From Gordonia aichiensis NBRC 108223 (GTDB lineage Bacteria > Actinomycetota > Actinomycetes > Mycobacteriales > Mycobacteriaceae): DNA of 64,000 nucleotides. The stretch is from contig NZ_BANR01000007.1 of assembly GCF_000332975.1 (NCBI RefSeq), positions 124,001 through 188,000 on the forward strand, given 5' to 3'. A model generated the notes under the pieces. That model searched no databases and was not told the DNA's origin. It saw nothing but the letters and a program-made list of their open reading frames with translations. The position numbers were made by a program, and so were the translations under genes. This document shows, one piece after another, positions 35,867 through 43,839 of this stretch (its first letter is position 1; every line of letters starts with the position of its first letter).

Positions 35867-36757
35867 ATGCCCGAACTGCCCGAGGTCGCCGCCATCGCCG
35901 ACTACGTCGACGATCACGCGGCAGGATTTCCGATCCGACGCATCGACGTCGCCTCCCTGTCGGTGCTCAAGACCGCAGATCCGCCCTACACCGCGTTGGT
36001 CGGGCGCATCGTCGACTCGGCCACCCGGATCGGCAAGTACCTGGTGATCACCACCATCCCCGGAAGCGCAGAACAGGTCGACGAGCCGACGATCAGCCTG
36101 GTCATCCACCTCTCACGCGCCGGGTGGCTGCGATGGAGCGAGGACCTCTCGCCACGTCCGCTGCGCCCCGGCGGCAAGAGTCCGATCGCGCTGCGGGTGC
36201 ACTGCGGTCTTCCCGGCGAGGGGTTCGATGTCACCGAGGCGGGTACCCAGAAGCGGCTGGCGGTGTGGGTGGTCCGTGATGTCGCCGACGTCGATCGCAT
36301 CGCCTCACTCGGCCCGGATGCGATGGTGGTGAGCCGTGACGAGCTCGCCGGGATTCTGCACGGCACCTCGGGGCGGATCAAGAACGTGCTCACCGATCAA
36401 CGGGTCATCGCCGGGATCGGCAACGCCTACTCCGACGAGATCCTGCACACCGCGAAGCTCTCGCCGTTCGCGTCGTCGAAGTCGTTGTCCGACGGCCAGC
36501 TCGACACCCTCTACGACGCGATGCGCGGCGTGCTGACCGACGCCACCGAACGCCTCGAAGGTCTCGGGGTGGCAAAACTGAAGTCGGAGAAGCGAACCGG
36601 TCTGCGGGTGCACGCGCGTACGGGCATGCCGTGTCCGGTCTGCGGCGACACGATCCGCGAAGTGAGTTTCACCGACCGTTCATTCCAGTACTGCCCGACG
36701 TGTCAGACCGGTGGAAAGGTACTCGCCGACCGCCGGATGTCGCGGCTGCTCAAGTGA
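35867..36757 (+). CDS. Fpg/Nei-family DNA glycosylase-AP lyase
   Basis: Base-excision repair enzyme for oxidised bases, 296 residues. The mature N terminus PELPEVAAIADYV supplies the catalytic Pro and Glu. An H2TH region carries the DNA-binding QRVIAGIGNAYSDEILHTAKLSPF, and the C-terminal zinc finger CPVCGD...FQYCPTC has four cysteines. The long DELAGIL...GRIKNVLTD stretch fits Nei-like enzymes. It is the positional counterpart of M. tuberculosis Rv0944 (MutM2), which as I recall is truncated there; here it is full length. It overlaps the next gene by 4 nt (GTGA). Confidence 0.88.
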   Translation: MPELPEVAAIADYVDDHAAGFPIRRIDVASLSVLKTADPPYTALVGRIVDSATRIGKYLVITTIPGSAEQVDEPTISLVIHLSRAGWLRWSEDLSPRPLRPGGKSPIALRVHCGLPGEGFDVTEAGTQKRLAVWVVRDVADVDRIASLGPDAMVVSRDELAGILHGTSGRIKNVLTDQRVIAGIGNAYSDEILHTAKLSPFASSKSLSDGQLDTLYDAMRGVLTDATERLEGLGVAKLKSEKRTGLRVHARTGMPCPVCGDTIREVSFTDRSFQYCPTCQTGGKVLADRRMSRLLK

Positions 36758-37563
36758 CGGAGGCAACCGGGTGCGCGCAGTCGGCGCTGGTGGAAACACT
36801 GCGCGCGGCGGGATGTGTGTTCGCGGAGGAAGAGGCCGCAATACTGCTCGACGCCGCGCGAGATCGCGGACATCTCGCCGAGATGACTGCCCGACGATGC
36901 GCCGGTGAGCCGCTCGAGCATGTGGTCGGCGCGGTTCGGTTCGGTGCTGTGGACCTGTCCGTGGGACCCGGCGTGTTCATTCCTCGACAGCGATCGCTGT
37001 CGCTCGCGGACGTCGCAGTGGAGGCGGTGCGCGTCCGCAGTGGCGAGCAACCCGTTGTGGTCGAGGCGTATTGCGGCGTCGCGCCGATTGCGGCGTCGGT
37101 GGCGGCCGCGGTGAGGCAGTGCCGACTCCACGTCGTCGATGTCGATGCGACAGCGCTGGAGTACGCGCGCCGAAACCTGCCCACCGACGCGGTGATCCAT
37201 CGCGGCGACGGATTGTCGGCGCTGCCGCGGCACCTACTCGGCACGATCGACGTGATCGCGGCCGTGCCGCCGTATGTCCCCGACGGCGCTGCGGGCCTGC
37301 TGCCCCACGAGACAGACCATGAGCCGACAAGGGCGCTGCTGGCCGGTGCTGACGGCCTCGACCACGCCCGACGGCTCGTCGCCGAAGCGCCGGACTGGCT
37401 CGCCGACGACGGAGCGCTGCTGATGGAGCTGAACGTGACACAGGCCGAGCAACTGCTCGCGCCGACGAGCGGCGGAATCTGGTGCGACGCGCACAGCGTC
37501 GTGGGAGACGACGCGCAGACCGCAGTGGTGCTGCTGACTCGTCGCTCCCGTGTCTCGGGGTAG
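36754..37563 (+). CDS. PrmC-related methyltransferase with degenerate active site
   Basis: A 269-residue Rossmann methyltransferase related to protein-(glutamine-N5) methyltransferases. It shares PGVFIPRQRS, DVDATALEYARRNLP, and the C-terminal block TRALLAGADGLDHARRLVAEAPDWL. The SAM motif I reads VVVEAYCGVAPIAASV instead of D-L-G-x-G-S, and the catalytic NPPY is AVPPYVP, so the key Asn is missing. It may act on another substrate or be inactive. Start is GTG at 36754, overlapping the glycosylase stop. Confidence 0.75.
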   Translation: MTEATGCAQSALVETLRAAGCVFAEEEAAILLDAARDRGHLAEMTARRCAGEPLEHVVGAVRFGAVDLSVGPGVFIPRQRSLSLADVAVEAVRVRSGEQPVVVEAYCGVAPIAASVAAAVRQCRLHVVDVDATALEYARRNLPTDAVIHRGDGLSALPRHLLGTIDVIAAVPPYVPDGAAGLLPHETDHEPTRALLAGADGLDHARRLVAEAPDWLADDGALLMELNVTQAEQLLAPTSGGIWCDAHSVVGDDAQTAVVLLTRRSRVSG

Positions 37564-37573
37564 GTTGTCGGGC

Positions 37574-38317
37574 GTGACGACCCGACAGAAGATCCTGATC
37601 ACCGGTGCGAGCTCGGGGCTCGGCGAAGGCATGGCGCGAGAGTTCGCTGCACAGGGCCGCGCGCTCGGCCTCGCTGCCCGCAGACTCGATCGCCTCGAGA
37701 CGCTCGCAGACGAATTGCGCCCGAGCGCGGCCCACGTGGCCGTGAGTCCGCTCGACGTCACCGATGTCGACGCGGTTCCCGTCGTCTTCGGCAAGCTCCG
37801 TGACGAGCTTGGTGGACTCGATCGCGTGATTGTCAACGCGGGGCTGGGCAAGGGCGCACCCCTCGGTACGGGCAAGGCCCACGCCAACATCGAGACGGTG
37901 CAGACCAATCTGGTCGGCGCGCTGGCGCAGGCCGAGGCCGCGTTGGAGATTTTCCGCGCGCAGAACCATGGCCACCTGGTCCTGGTCAGCTCGATCAGCG
38001 GTATCCGTGGTCTGCCGAAGGCGCAGACGGCGTACTCGGCGTCGAAGGCCGGTGTGACGGCGATAGGGCAGGGGCTGCAGGCAGAGTTCGCGAACTCGCC
38101 GATCACGGTGTCGGTGATCGCGCCCGGCTACATTGAGACCGACATCAACCGTGGGGTGAAGACCTCACTGATGGCGGATACACGGTCGGGGGTCGCCGCG
38201 ATGGTCAAGGCCATCGAGGCGGAGAAGTCGTACGCGCCGGTTCCGCCGTGGCCGTGGGTGCCGATCGCGGCAGCGTTGAGGTACTTACCCGGATTCCTGA
38301 CCCGCCGGATGATCTGA
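37574..38317 (+). CDS. Short-chain dehydrogenase/reductase (Rv0945-like)
   Basis: A 247-residue SDR with cofactor motif TGASSGLGEGMA, VNAG near residue 85 and the catalytic S...YSASK (QTAYSASKAGVTAIGQGL). Its position between the nei/fpg gene and pgi matches M. tuberculosis Rv0945. GTG start at 37574, 10 nt after the methyltransferase stop. The substrate is unknown; the hydrophobic C terminus (WPWVPIAAALRYLPGFLTRRMI) may touch membranes. Confidence 0.85.
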   Translation: MTTRQKILITGASSGLGEGMAREFAAQGRALGLAARRLDRLETLADELRPSAAHVAVSPLDVTDVDAVPVVFGKLRDELGGLDRVIVNAGLGKGAPLGTGKAHANIETVQTNLVGALAQAEAALEIFRAQNHGHLVLVSSISGIRGLPKAQTAYSASKAGVTAIGQGLQAEFANSPITVSVIAPGYIETDINRGVKTSLMADTRSGVAAMVKAIEAEKSYAPVPPWPWVPIAAALRYLPGFLTRRMI

Positions 38318-38361
38318 CCGGGGCCCCTCAACGGGTTCGACCGGCTTATTGCGGGACACCC

Positions 38362-39024
38362 TCAGCCTGCAGGAGCGGGAGCAGGCGAACTGCTGGCGGG
38401 CTCGGCCGGGTTACGCCACACGACAGGTGACGCCTTGTAGTTGAGCGCGTCGTCGCCGGTCGTGTCGGCCCAGTAGATGACCGACGAGAGCTTCTGGCCC
38501 TCATCGGCGTAGGCGACGAGACACGTGGCGTAGGAGTCGCCGCGACGCATGGTCTCGGGAGGCTTCGGATTGGCGCAGTCGGCGAGTGAAGTCGACGGCG
38601 GCATCGTCAGCGCGGCGGTGCGACCGTCCGCGGATCCCGCGAATCCGAGAACTCCGGGCGCAGGCGCAGGCCGCGCCGCCAGCGACGTCACCGTGACGTA
38701 GACGAAGTAGGCTGTGCCACCGCGTGTCTGCGCGCTGGGTACGTCTTTGCCCTGCGTGATGCCGGTGACGGTGTACATCGCCGTCGACCCCGCGGCGCGG
38801 AAGGCGTCCGCGGGAAGCACCGCGGAGGCGCCGAAATCGAGTGCGGTTCCCGGTACGGTCCGTGCCTGCTGACCCGGCGGTACGGTCACCGCGGCCGAAC
38901 GGGGGACCGACGTGGCGCTCTCGCCCGTGCCCGCGGAGTCCGACGAGCATGCCGCGACTCCGAGTAGTCCCGCGACAGCGGCCAGCGTCGCCCCGAGGCG
39001 TAGCGGCGATACGGTAGTTCTCAC
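38362..39024 (-). CDS. Putative lipoprotein of unknown function
   Basis: A 220-residue lipoprotein: signal RLGATLAAVAGLLGVAAC with lipobox cysteine, a Ser/Thr linker, and a beta-rich domain (AMYTVTGITQGKDVPSAQTRGGTAYFVYVTVTSLA) with one internal cysteine pair (SLADCANP and YATCLVAY). It ends in a Pro/Ala/Ser tail. No family recognised. The GTG at 39024 lies 18 nt from the start of the divergent gene, so the two promoters must lie within the opposing coding regions or transcripts are leaderless. Confidence 0.75.
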   Translation of the reverse strand: MRTTVSPLRLGATLAAVAGLLGVAACSSDSAGTGESATSVPRSAAVTVPPGQQARTVPGTALDFGASAVLPADAFRAAGSTAMYTVTGITQGKDVPSAQTRGGTAYFVYVTVTSLAARPAPAPGVLGFAGSADGRTAALTMPPSTSLADCANPKPPETMRRGDSYATCLVAYADEGQKLSSVIYWADTTGDDALNYKASPVVWRNPAEPASSSPAPAPAG

Positions 39025-39042
39025 GTGCGTAAGGTAGCCGAT

Positions 39043-39576
39043 GTGGGTACCACACAGGGCCAAGTGGTCGCCAATGGCGCGTTCTCGCTCTTCTCTCGCC
39101 GACGCTCCGACGAGGTGAGTGAGCTGCTCGAGTCGATCTTCGGCCGCGAGGACATCACCGCTGTAGGCGCCGATTGGCGCGGGATCGTCTACTTCACTCT
39201 CGACGATGACGACGAACTCGCCCCCGACACCGTTGTCGGATTCGACCCGTCGAGCGGGGCGTCGGGACCACTGGCGACGCTCGACGACGTGCGCGCGGCA
39301 GTCCGTGACGGCGAGATCGCCGACGCCGTCGATGTCACGGGGTTCGATGCCTGGCGTACCGCGACGGGCACACGCGACCTCGCGATGGGCGACTGCGTGC
39401 CGCCGCGGGTCCTCGAGTTCCTCGGTGGCGACGCAACCGATCGAGCCGACGAGCCGCAGGACCTCATCACCTACGTCGCTGTCGCGGCTGCGCTGATGGG
39501 TCGCCTCGAGGCGCTCGGCGTCCAACCGGGCGACGAGATCCCTCCCGAGGTGTTCGACGACGACCGCTGGGGCTGA
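39043..39576 (+). CDS. Hypothetical acidic protein
   Basis: A 177-residue soluble, acidic protein without signal or membrane segments. Visible are SLFSRRRSDEVSELLESIFG at the N terminus and repeated acidic stretches (LDDDDELAPD, PPEVFDDDRWG). I do not recognise a family; a SUKH/DUF1851-like immunity fold is possible but not shown. The GTG at 39043 has AAGG 8 nt upstream; another GTG at 39025 would abut the divergent lipoprotein start. It ends 1 nt from the pgi stop. Confidence 0.6.
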   Translation: MGTTQGQVVANGAFSLFSRRRSDEVSELLESIFGREDITAVGADWRGIVYFTLDDDDELAPDTVVGFDPSSGASGPLATLDDVRAAVRDGEIADAVDVTGFDAWRTATGTRDLAMGDCVPPRVLEFLGGDATDRADEPQDLITYVAVAAALMGRLEALGVQPGDEIPPEVFDDDRWG

Positions 39577-39577
39577 C

Positions 39578-41251
39578 TCAGGCCTTGCGTCCGCGCTCGG
39601 CGCGGTACCAGCGGACCAGGGCGTCCGTCGACGAATCCCCTTGCTGTGCAGGGGATTGCACGTCGGTGATGACACCGAGAAGTTCCTTGGCCTGGGTTTT
39701 ACCGAGTTCGACGCCCCACTGGTCGAACGAGTTGATTCCCCACAGCGTGCCCTCGACGAAGACCTGGTGCTCGTAGAGCGCGATCAGCTGGCCGATCACC
39801 GACGGCGTCAGTTCGGGTGCGAGGATCGACGTCGACGGACGGTTGCCCGGCATCACCTTGTGCGGCACCACCTTTTCCTTGACGCCCTCGGCCTCGATCT
39901 CCTCGGCGGTCTTGCCGAATGCCAGTACCTTGGTCTGCGCGAAGTAGTTGCTCATCAGCAGGTCGTGCATGGAGCCGGTGCCGTCCGAGGTGGGGAGGTC
40001 GTCGGTCGGATTGGCGAACCCGATGAAATCGGCGGGCACCATCCGTGTCCCCTGGTGGAGCAGCTGGTAGAAGGCGTGCTGGCCGTTGGTTCCCGGCTCG
40101 CCCCAGAAGATCTCTCCGGTGTCGGTTGTCACGTGCTCGCCGTCGGCCTTCACCGATTTGCCGTTGGACTCCATGGTCAACTGCTGCAGGTAGGCCGCGA
40201 ATCGTGCCATGTCGTTGGAATAGGGGAGCACCACTCGCGATTGTGCATCCCAGAAGTTCGAGTACCAGAATCCGATCAAGGCCAGGAGAACCGGTGCGTT
40301 GCTCTCCAGTGGCTGGGTGCGGAAGTGTGTGTCGACGGTGTGGAATCCGGCGAGGAACTCGGCGAAACGTTCCTTGCCGATCGCGGCCATCACCGACAAC
40401 CCGATGGCCGAGTCGACCGAGTAGCGTCCACCGACCCAATCCCAGAAGCCGAACATGTTGACCGGGTCGATCCCGAAGTCCGACACAGCCTGTGCATTGG
40501 TGCTGACGGCGGCGAAATGCTTGGCGACGGCGTCCGCGCCGGCACCGAGCTTGTCAAGGAGCCACCGCTTGGCGGCTGCCGCGTTGGTCAGTGTCTCCAG
40601 CGTCGTGAAGGTCTTCGACGCCACGATGAACAGGGTCTGCTCGGCGTCGAGGTCGGCGAGGGTCGCCACCATGTCGGCCGGGTCGACGTTGGACACGAAG
40701 TGGCAGCGGATGTCGGTGTCGACGTAGTGGCGCAGCGAGCCGTAGACCATGACCGGCCCGAGGTCGGAACCGCCGATGCCGATGTTGACGACGTCGGTGA
40801 TGGGTTTTCCGGTGTGGCCCTTCCATTCTCCGCTGCGGAGCTTGTCTGTGAAGGCGCCCATCGCGTCGAGGACCTCGTGGACGTCGTGCACCACGTCCTG
40901 ACCGTCGACGACGAGCTGGGCGTCGGACGGCAGTCGGAGCGCGGTGTGCAGCACGGCACGGTCTTCGGACGTGTTGATGTGCACGCCCGCGAACATGTCG
41001 TCGCGGTGCTGTTCGAGATCTGCCTCGCGGGCGAGCGAGACGAGCAACTCGATCGTCTCGGAGTCGATGCGGTGTTTGGAGTAGTCGATGTGCAGATCGC
41101 CGACGTCGATGGTGAGGTCGCTGCCACGGGAGGGGTTGTCGGCGAACAGTTCACGGAGATGGCGCGCGGCGAGACGCGGCTGATGAGCCGCCAATGCCTG
41201 CCAGGATTGAGTCGCTGTGATGTCCTTGCCGCTGCTGACGTCGGTGCCCAT
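39578..41251 (-). CDS. pgi: Glucose-6-phosphate isomerase
   Basis: Interconverts glucose 6-phosphate and fructose 6-phosphate in the cytosol. The 557-residue protein has both PGI signatures: [13 protein letters not shown] with [13 protein letters not shown], and [13 protein letters not shown] near the centre. The active-site Glu lies in [18 protein letters not shown]. It is the counterpart of Rv0946c in the conserved block. The ATG is followed by a short Ser/Thr-rich tail before the core. Confidence 0.96.
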   Translation of the reverse strand: MGTDVSSGKDITATQSWQALAAHQPRLAARHLRELFADNPSRGSDLTIDVGDLHIDYSKHRIDSETIELLVSLAREADLEQHRDDMFAGVHINTSEDRAVLHTALRLPSDAQLVVDGQDVVHDVHEVLDAMGAFTDKLRSGEWKGHTGKPITDVVNIGIGGSDLGPVMVYGSLRHYVDTDIRCHFVSNVDPADMVATLADLDAEQTLFIVASKTFTTLETLTNAAAAKRWLLDKLGAGADAVAKHFAAVSTNAQAVSDFGIDPVNMFGFWDWVGGRYSVDSAIGLSVMAAIGKERFAEFLAGFHTVDTHFRTQPLESNAPVLLALIGFWYSNFWDAQSRVVLPYSNDMARFAAYLQQLTMESNGKSVKADGEHVTTDTGEIFWGEPGTNGQHAFYQLLHQGTRMVPADFIGFANPTDDLPTSDGTGSMHDLLMSNYFAQTKVLAFGKTAEEIEAEGVKEKVVPHKVMPGNRPSTSILAPELTPSVIGQLIALYEHQVFVEGTLWGINSFDQWGVELGKTQAKELLGVITDVQSPAQQGDSSTDALVRWYRAERGRKA

Positions 41252-41353
41252 GTACTCACACTATGTGCTCACGGGCCCGCGCGGGTCGCGATGAGACGCC
41301 GACTGACGTCTCGTTACCGACGGTTCACCATGACAACGTGTGCGCTCCTTCGC

Positions 41354-41722
41354 TCAGCGGCCCAGTGGCCCCCTGCCGAGGCGGAGCAGCAACATGGCCA
41401 GCGTGTGTCCCTCTTGCCCGAGAGCGGCGAAGCGGTCGATGACCTTGACCTCACGGGAATGCACGAGGCGCGGGCCGCCCGAGGCCATCCGGGTCGCGCC
41501 CACCTTCTTCGACACCGCGGTCCTGCGCTTGATCGCGGCCAGGATGATGGCGTCGAGGCGATCGATCTCGAGCCGCAGGTCGTCGATCTCGTCGGACAGG
41601 TCGTCGATGGAGGGGTCGAGGCGGTAGTACTCGAGGTCGATCGTCTCCTCGAACGGCACCGGAGCAGCCGAGGACGACTCGGATGTCGGTGCAGGGTTCT
41701 GATCGTTGCTCGCATCGCTCAC
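41354..41722 (-). CDS. Chorismate mutase, AroQ type
   Basis: Small all-helical enzyme rearranging chorismate to prephenate for Phe/Tyr synthesis. The 122-residue product has a 40-residue acidic N-terminal tail, then helix 1 IDDLRLEIDRLDAIILAAIKRRTAVSKKVGATRMASGG, with the Arg and Lys residues that bind the substrate. It corresponds to M. tuberculosis Rv0948c, an intracellular mutase boosted by DAHP synthase. Start GTG at 41722; a longer reading runs into the divergent gene and is rejected. Confidence 0.88.
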   Translation of the reverse strand: MSDASNDQNPAPTSESSSAAPVPFEETIDLEYYRLDPSIDDLSDEIDDLRLEIDRLDAIILAAIKRRTAVSKKVGATRMASGGPRLVHSREVKVIDRFAALGQEGHTLAMLLLRLGRGPLGR

Positions 41723-41769
41723 CGGGGTGATTTTGCCACGCGCCACCCGCGACGGTTCTACTAGATCCC

Positions 41770-43806
41770 ATGCCGAGCAGCCCGACGGTGACGTCGCAGT
41801 CACCCACCTCCGACGAGCCGCACCCGCGAGGTGCGCTCGCAGGCCGGATCGGTTCGCTCACGGTCGTGACGGCGATCGTGCTGATCGTCGCGCACCTGGT
41901 GGTCCGGGCGTGGCTGGTGGCCACCGGCAACTTCTACTGGGACGATCTCGTCCTCATCGGGCGGGCATCGACAGTTCCGGTGTGGTCGTGGGAGTACCTC
42001 GGTCACAGCCACGACGGTCACTTCATGCCTGCTGCGTTCCTTGTCGCAGGTCTCTCCACGCTCGCGGCACCGGTCAACTGGGTGGTTCCCGCGATCACGC
42101 TGGTGATCCTCCAGGGACTCGCGTCGCTGTCGGTGTGGCGGATGATCCGCGTGGTGCTGGGAACAGCCGGTCAGCGGGTGGGGCTGCGTCGGCCCGCGAT
42201 CGAGGTGGGTGCGCTGACCGCCCTTGCGTTCTATCTGTTCACCCCGCTGACGGTGCCCGCATACATCTGGTGGGCCGCGGGTCTCAACTCGCTGCCGATG
42301 CAGGCGGCGATGGCGTGGATCGTCGCCGACGCCGTGCTGCTGTGCACCGGACGTGTCCCCGCCTCGTCACGCAGGCTCGTCGTGATCAGGTCGACGGTGA
42401 TCTTCGTGGTGGCACTGGCGTTCTTCGAGAAGTCGCTGTTCATCCTGCCCGTGGCCTTCATCGCCGCCGTGCTGGTCGCGCGCTTCGACGGCACCGCAAA
42501 GCCTGACGTGGGCACCGGGAAGGTCGACGGCGACACCGAGAGGCTCGACGAGGGGGCCGGCCTAACTGCCGATGGCGCCAGGGAACCGGCCGTCCCGCGA
42601 ACGCCGTTGGTCGTCGCGTTCGTACGCGGTCGCGCACTGTGGACGCCGCTGGCAGTGGTCTTCGTGGTGTGGGTGATCCTCTACTTCTCGGTCTCGGATG
42701 CCACGGCGGGGACGCACTCGCTGTCGCAGACCGCGCAACTGGTGTGGCGCTCGATCAACAAAGCAGTCATCCCCTCGCTGGTCGGCGGGCCGTGGGAGTG
42801 GGAGCGCTGGGTGCCAAGCCCGCCGATGGGATTCCCGTCGATCTGGATGATCGTCGCAGGCTGGGTCGTGGTCGCCGGGTTCGCCATCTGGGCGATCCGG
42901 ACGCGGGTCGGCGCGCTCGGAGTCCTCGTGGCGGTCGGTCTGTACGTGGTGGTCGTGCAGATCCCGCCCATGTGGAACCGCTCGAGCGCCAACACCGCTC
43001 TCGAGCTCGCGCAGACGATGCGCTACCTGCCCGACGCCGCGCTCGTCATGGCTCTGGCCTTTGTACTGCTGGTGGCGTCACCGACGCGGGAAATGACGCG
43101 GGCGCGTGCGGTCGACACTGCGGGCGCACGACATGCGCGCGAGGCGGGAGCGTCGCCGCTCCTGCTCGCCGGGGTGATGGCCGTGGCGTTTGCCGTCGCG
43201 TCGTCGATCATCTCCACCGCGGCGTACTCGACGTCGTGGAGCGACGACCCGACCGGCGCCTACCTCGCCAACGCCAAGCGGGCGCTGGCTGCGAACAAGG
43301 ACACGACGATGTTCGATCAGGCGCTGCCGCTCGAGGTGCTTCTGCCGGTGGCCTACCCCGAGAACCAGATCAGCCATACGTTCGGCAGGCTCCGGGATCG
43401 TCCCGAGTTCGGCGACCACACCGACCGTCTCGTCGTCCTCGACAACTCGGGCAATGCGACACCCGGCGCGGTGACCCCGCGTCGATCGATCGCCGCCGGA
43501 CGCGGTTCCTGCGCGCGACCGGAACTCGACGCTCCGCGTCGCCTGCGGCTCGACGGTCCGCTGATCCAGTGGCGGTGGACGATCGCACTGGGGTACTGTG
43601 CGAATTCGGCTGGGCAGGTGCGCCTTTCGCTCGACGGTGGGGCGCCGGTCACGGTGCCGGTCACCGCGGGGCTGCACGTCGTGTATGTGCAGCTCGACGG
43701 TCACGGGACCGAACTCGACGTCCGGCCGCTGACTCCGGGGCTCGCGCTGCACACGGGGGCCGGGCGTGTGGGCGAGGTCGTCGACGCACGTCTCCTCGGC
43801 GGCTGA
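41770..43806 (+). CDS. Polytopic membrane protein, glycosyltransferase-C-like
   Basis: A 678-residue membrane protein with about ten to twelve hydrophobic helices in residues 25-490 and a C-terminal extracytoplasmic domain of about 180 residues (from about 495). The first loop has FYWDDLVLIG followed by SHDGHFMP, like the acidic catalytic loop of GT-C glycosyltransferases that use polyprenyl-phosphate sugars. A role in envelope polysaccharide building is inferred only. It is divergent from chorismate mutase (47 nt) and 33 nt upstream of pcrA. Confidence 0.75.
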   Translation: MPSSPTVTSQSPTSDEPHPRGALAGRIGSLTVVTAIVLIVAHLVVRAWLVATGNFYWDDLVLIGRASTVPVWSWEYLGHSHDGHFMPAAFLVAGLSTLAAPVNWVVPAITLVILQGLASLSVWRMIRVVLGTAGQRVGLRRPAIEVGALTALAFYLFTPLTVPAYIWWAAGLNSLPMQAAMAWIVADAVLLCTGRVPASSRRLVVIRSTVIFVVALAFFEKSLFILPVAFIAAVLVARFDGTAKPDVGTGKVDGDTERLDEGAGLTADGAREPAVPRTPLVVAFVRGRALWTPLAVVFVVWVILYFSVSDATAGTHSLSQTAQLVWRSINKAVIPSLVGGPWEWERWVPSPPMGFPSIWMIVAGWVVVAGFAIWAIRTRVGALGVLVAVGLYVVVVQIPPMWNRSSANTALELAQTMRYLPDAALVMALAFVLLVASPTREMTRARAVDTAGARHAREAGASPLLLAGVMAVAFAVASSIISTAAYSTSWSDDPTGAYLANAKRALAANKDTTMFDQALPLEVLLPVAYPENQISHTFGRLRDRPEFGDHTDRLVVLDNSGNATPGAVTPRRSIAAGRGSCARPELDAPRRLRLDGPLIQWRWTIALGYCANSAGQVRLSLDGGAPVTVPVTAGLHVVYVQLDGHGTELDVRPLTPGLALHTGAGRVGEVVDARLLGG

Positions 43807-43839
43807 GGTGTCGGTGGCTCCGGGTAACCTGGACTCTCG

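Noticed and set aside
39641-41764. 707-codon plus-strand ORF opposite pgi
   Set aside because: Antisense shadow; pgi has full family signatures on the minus strand.
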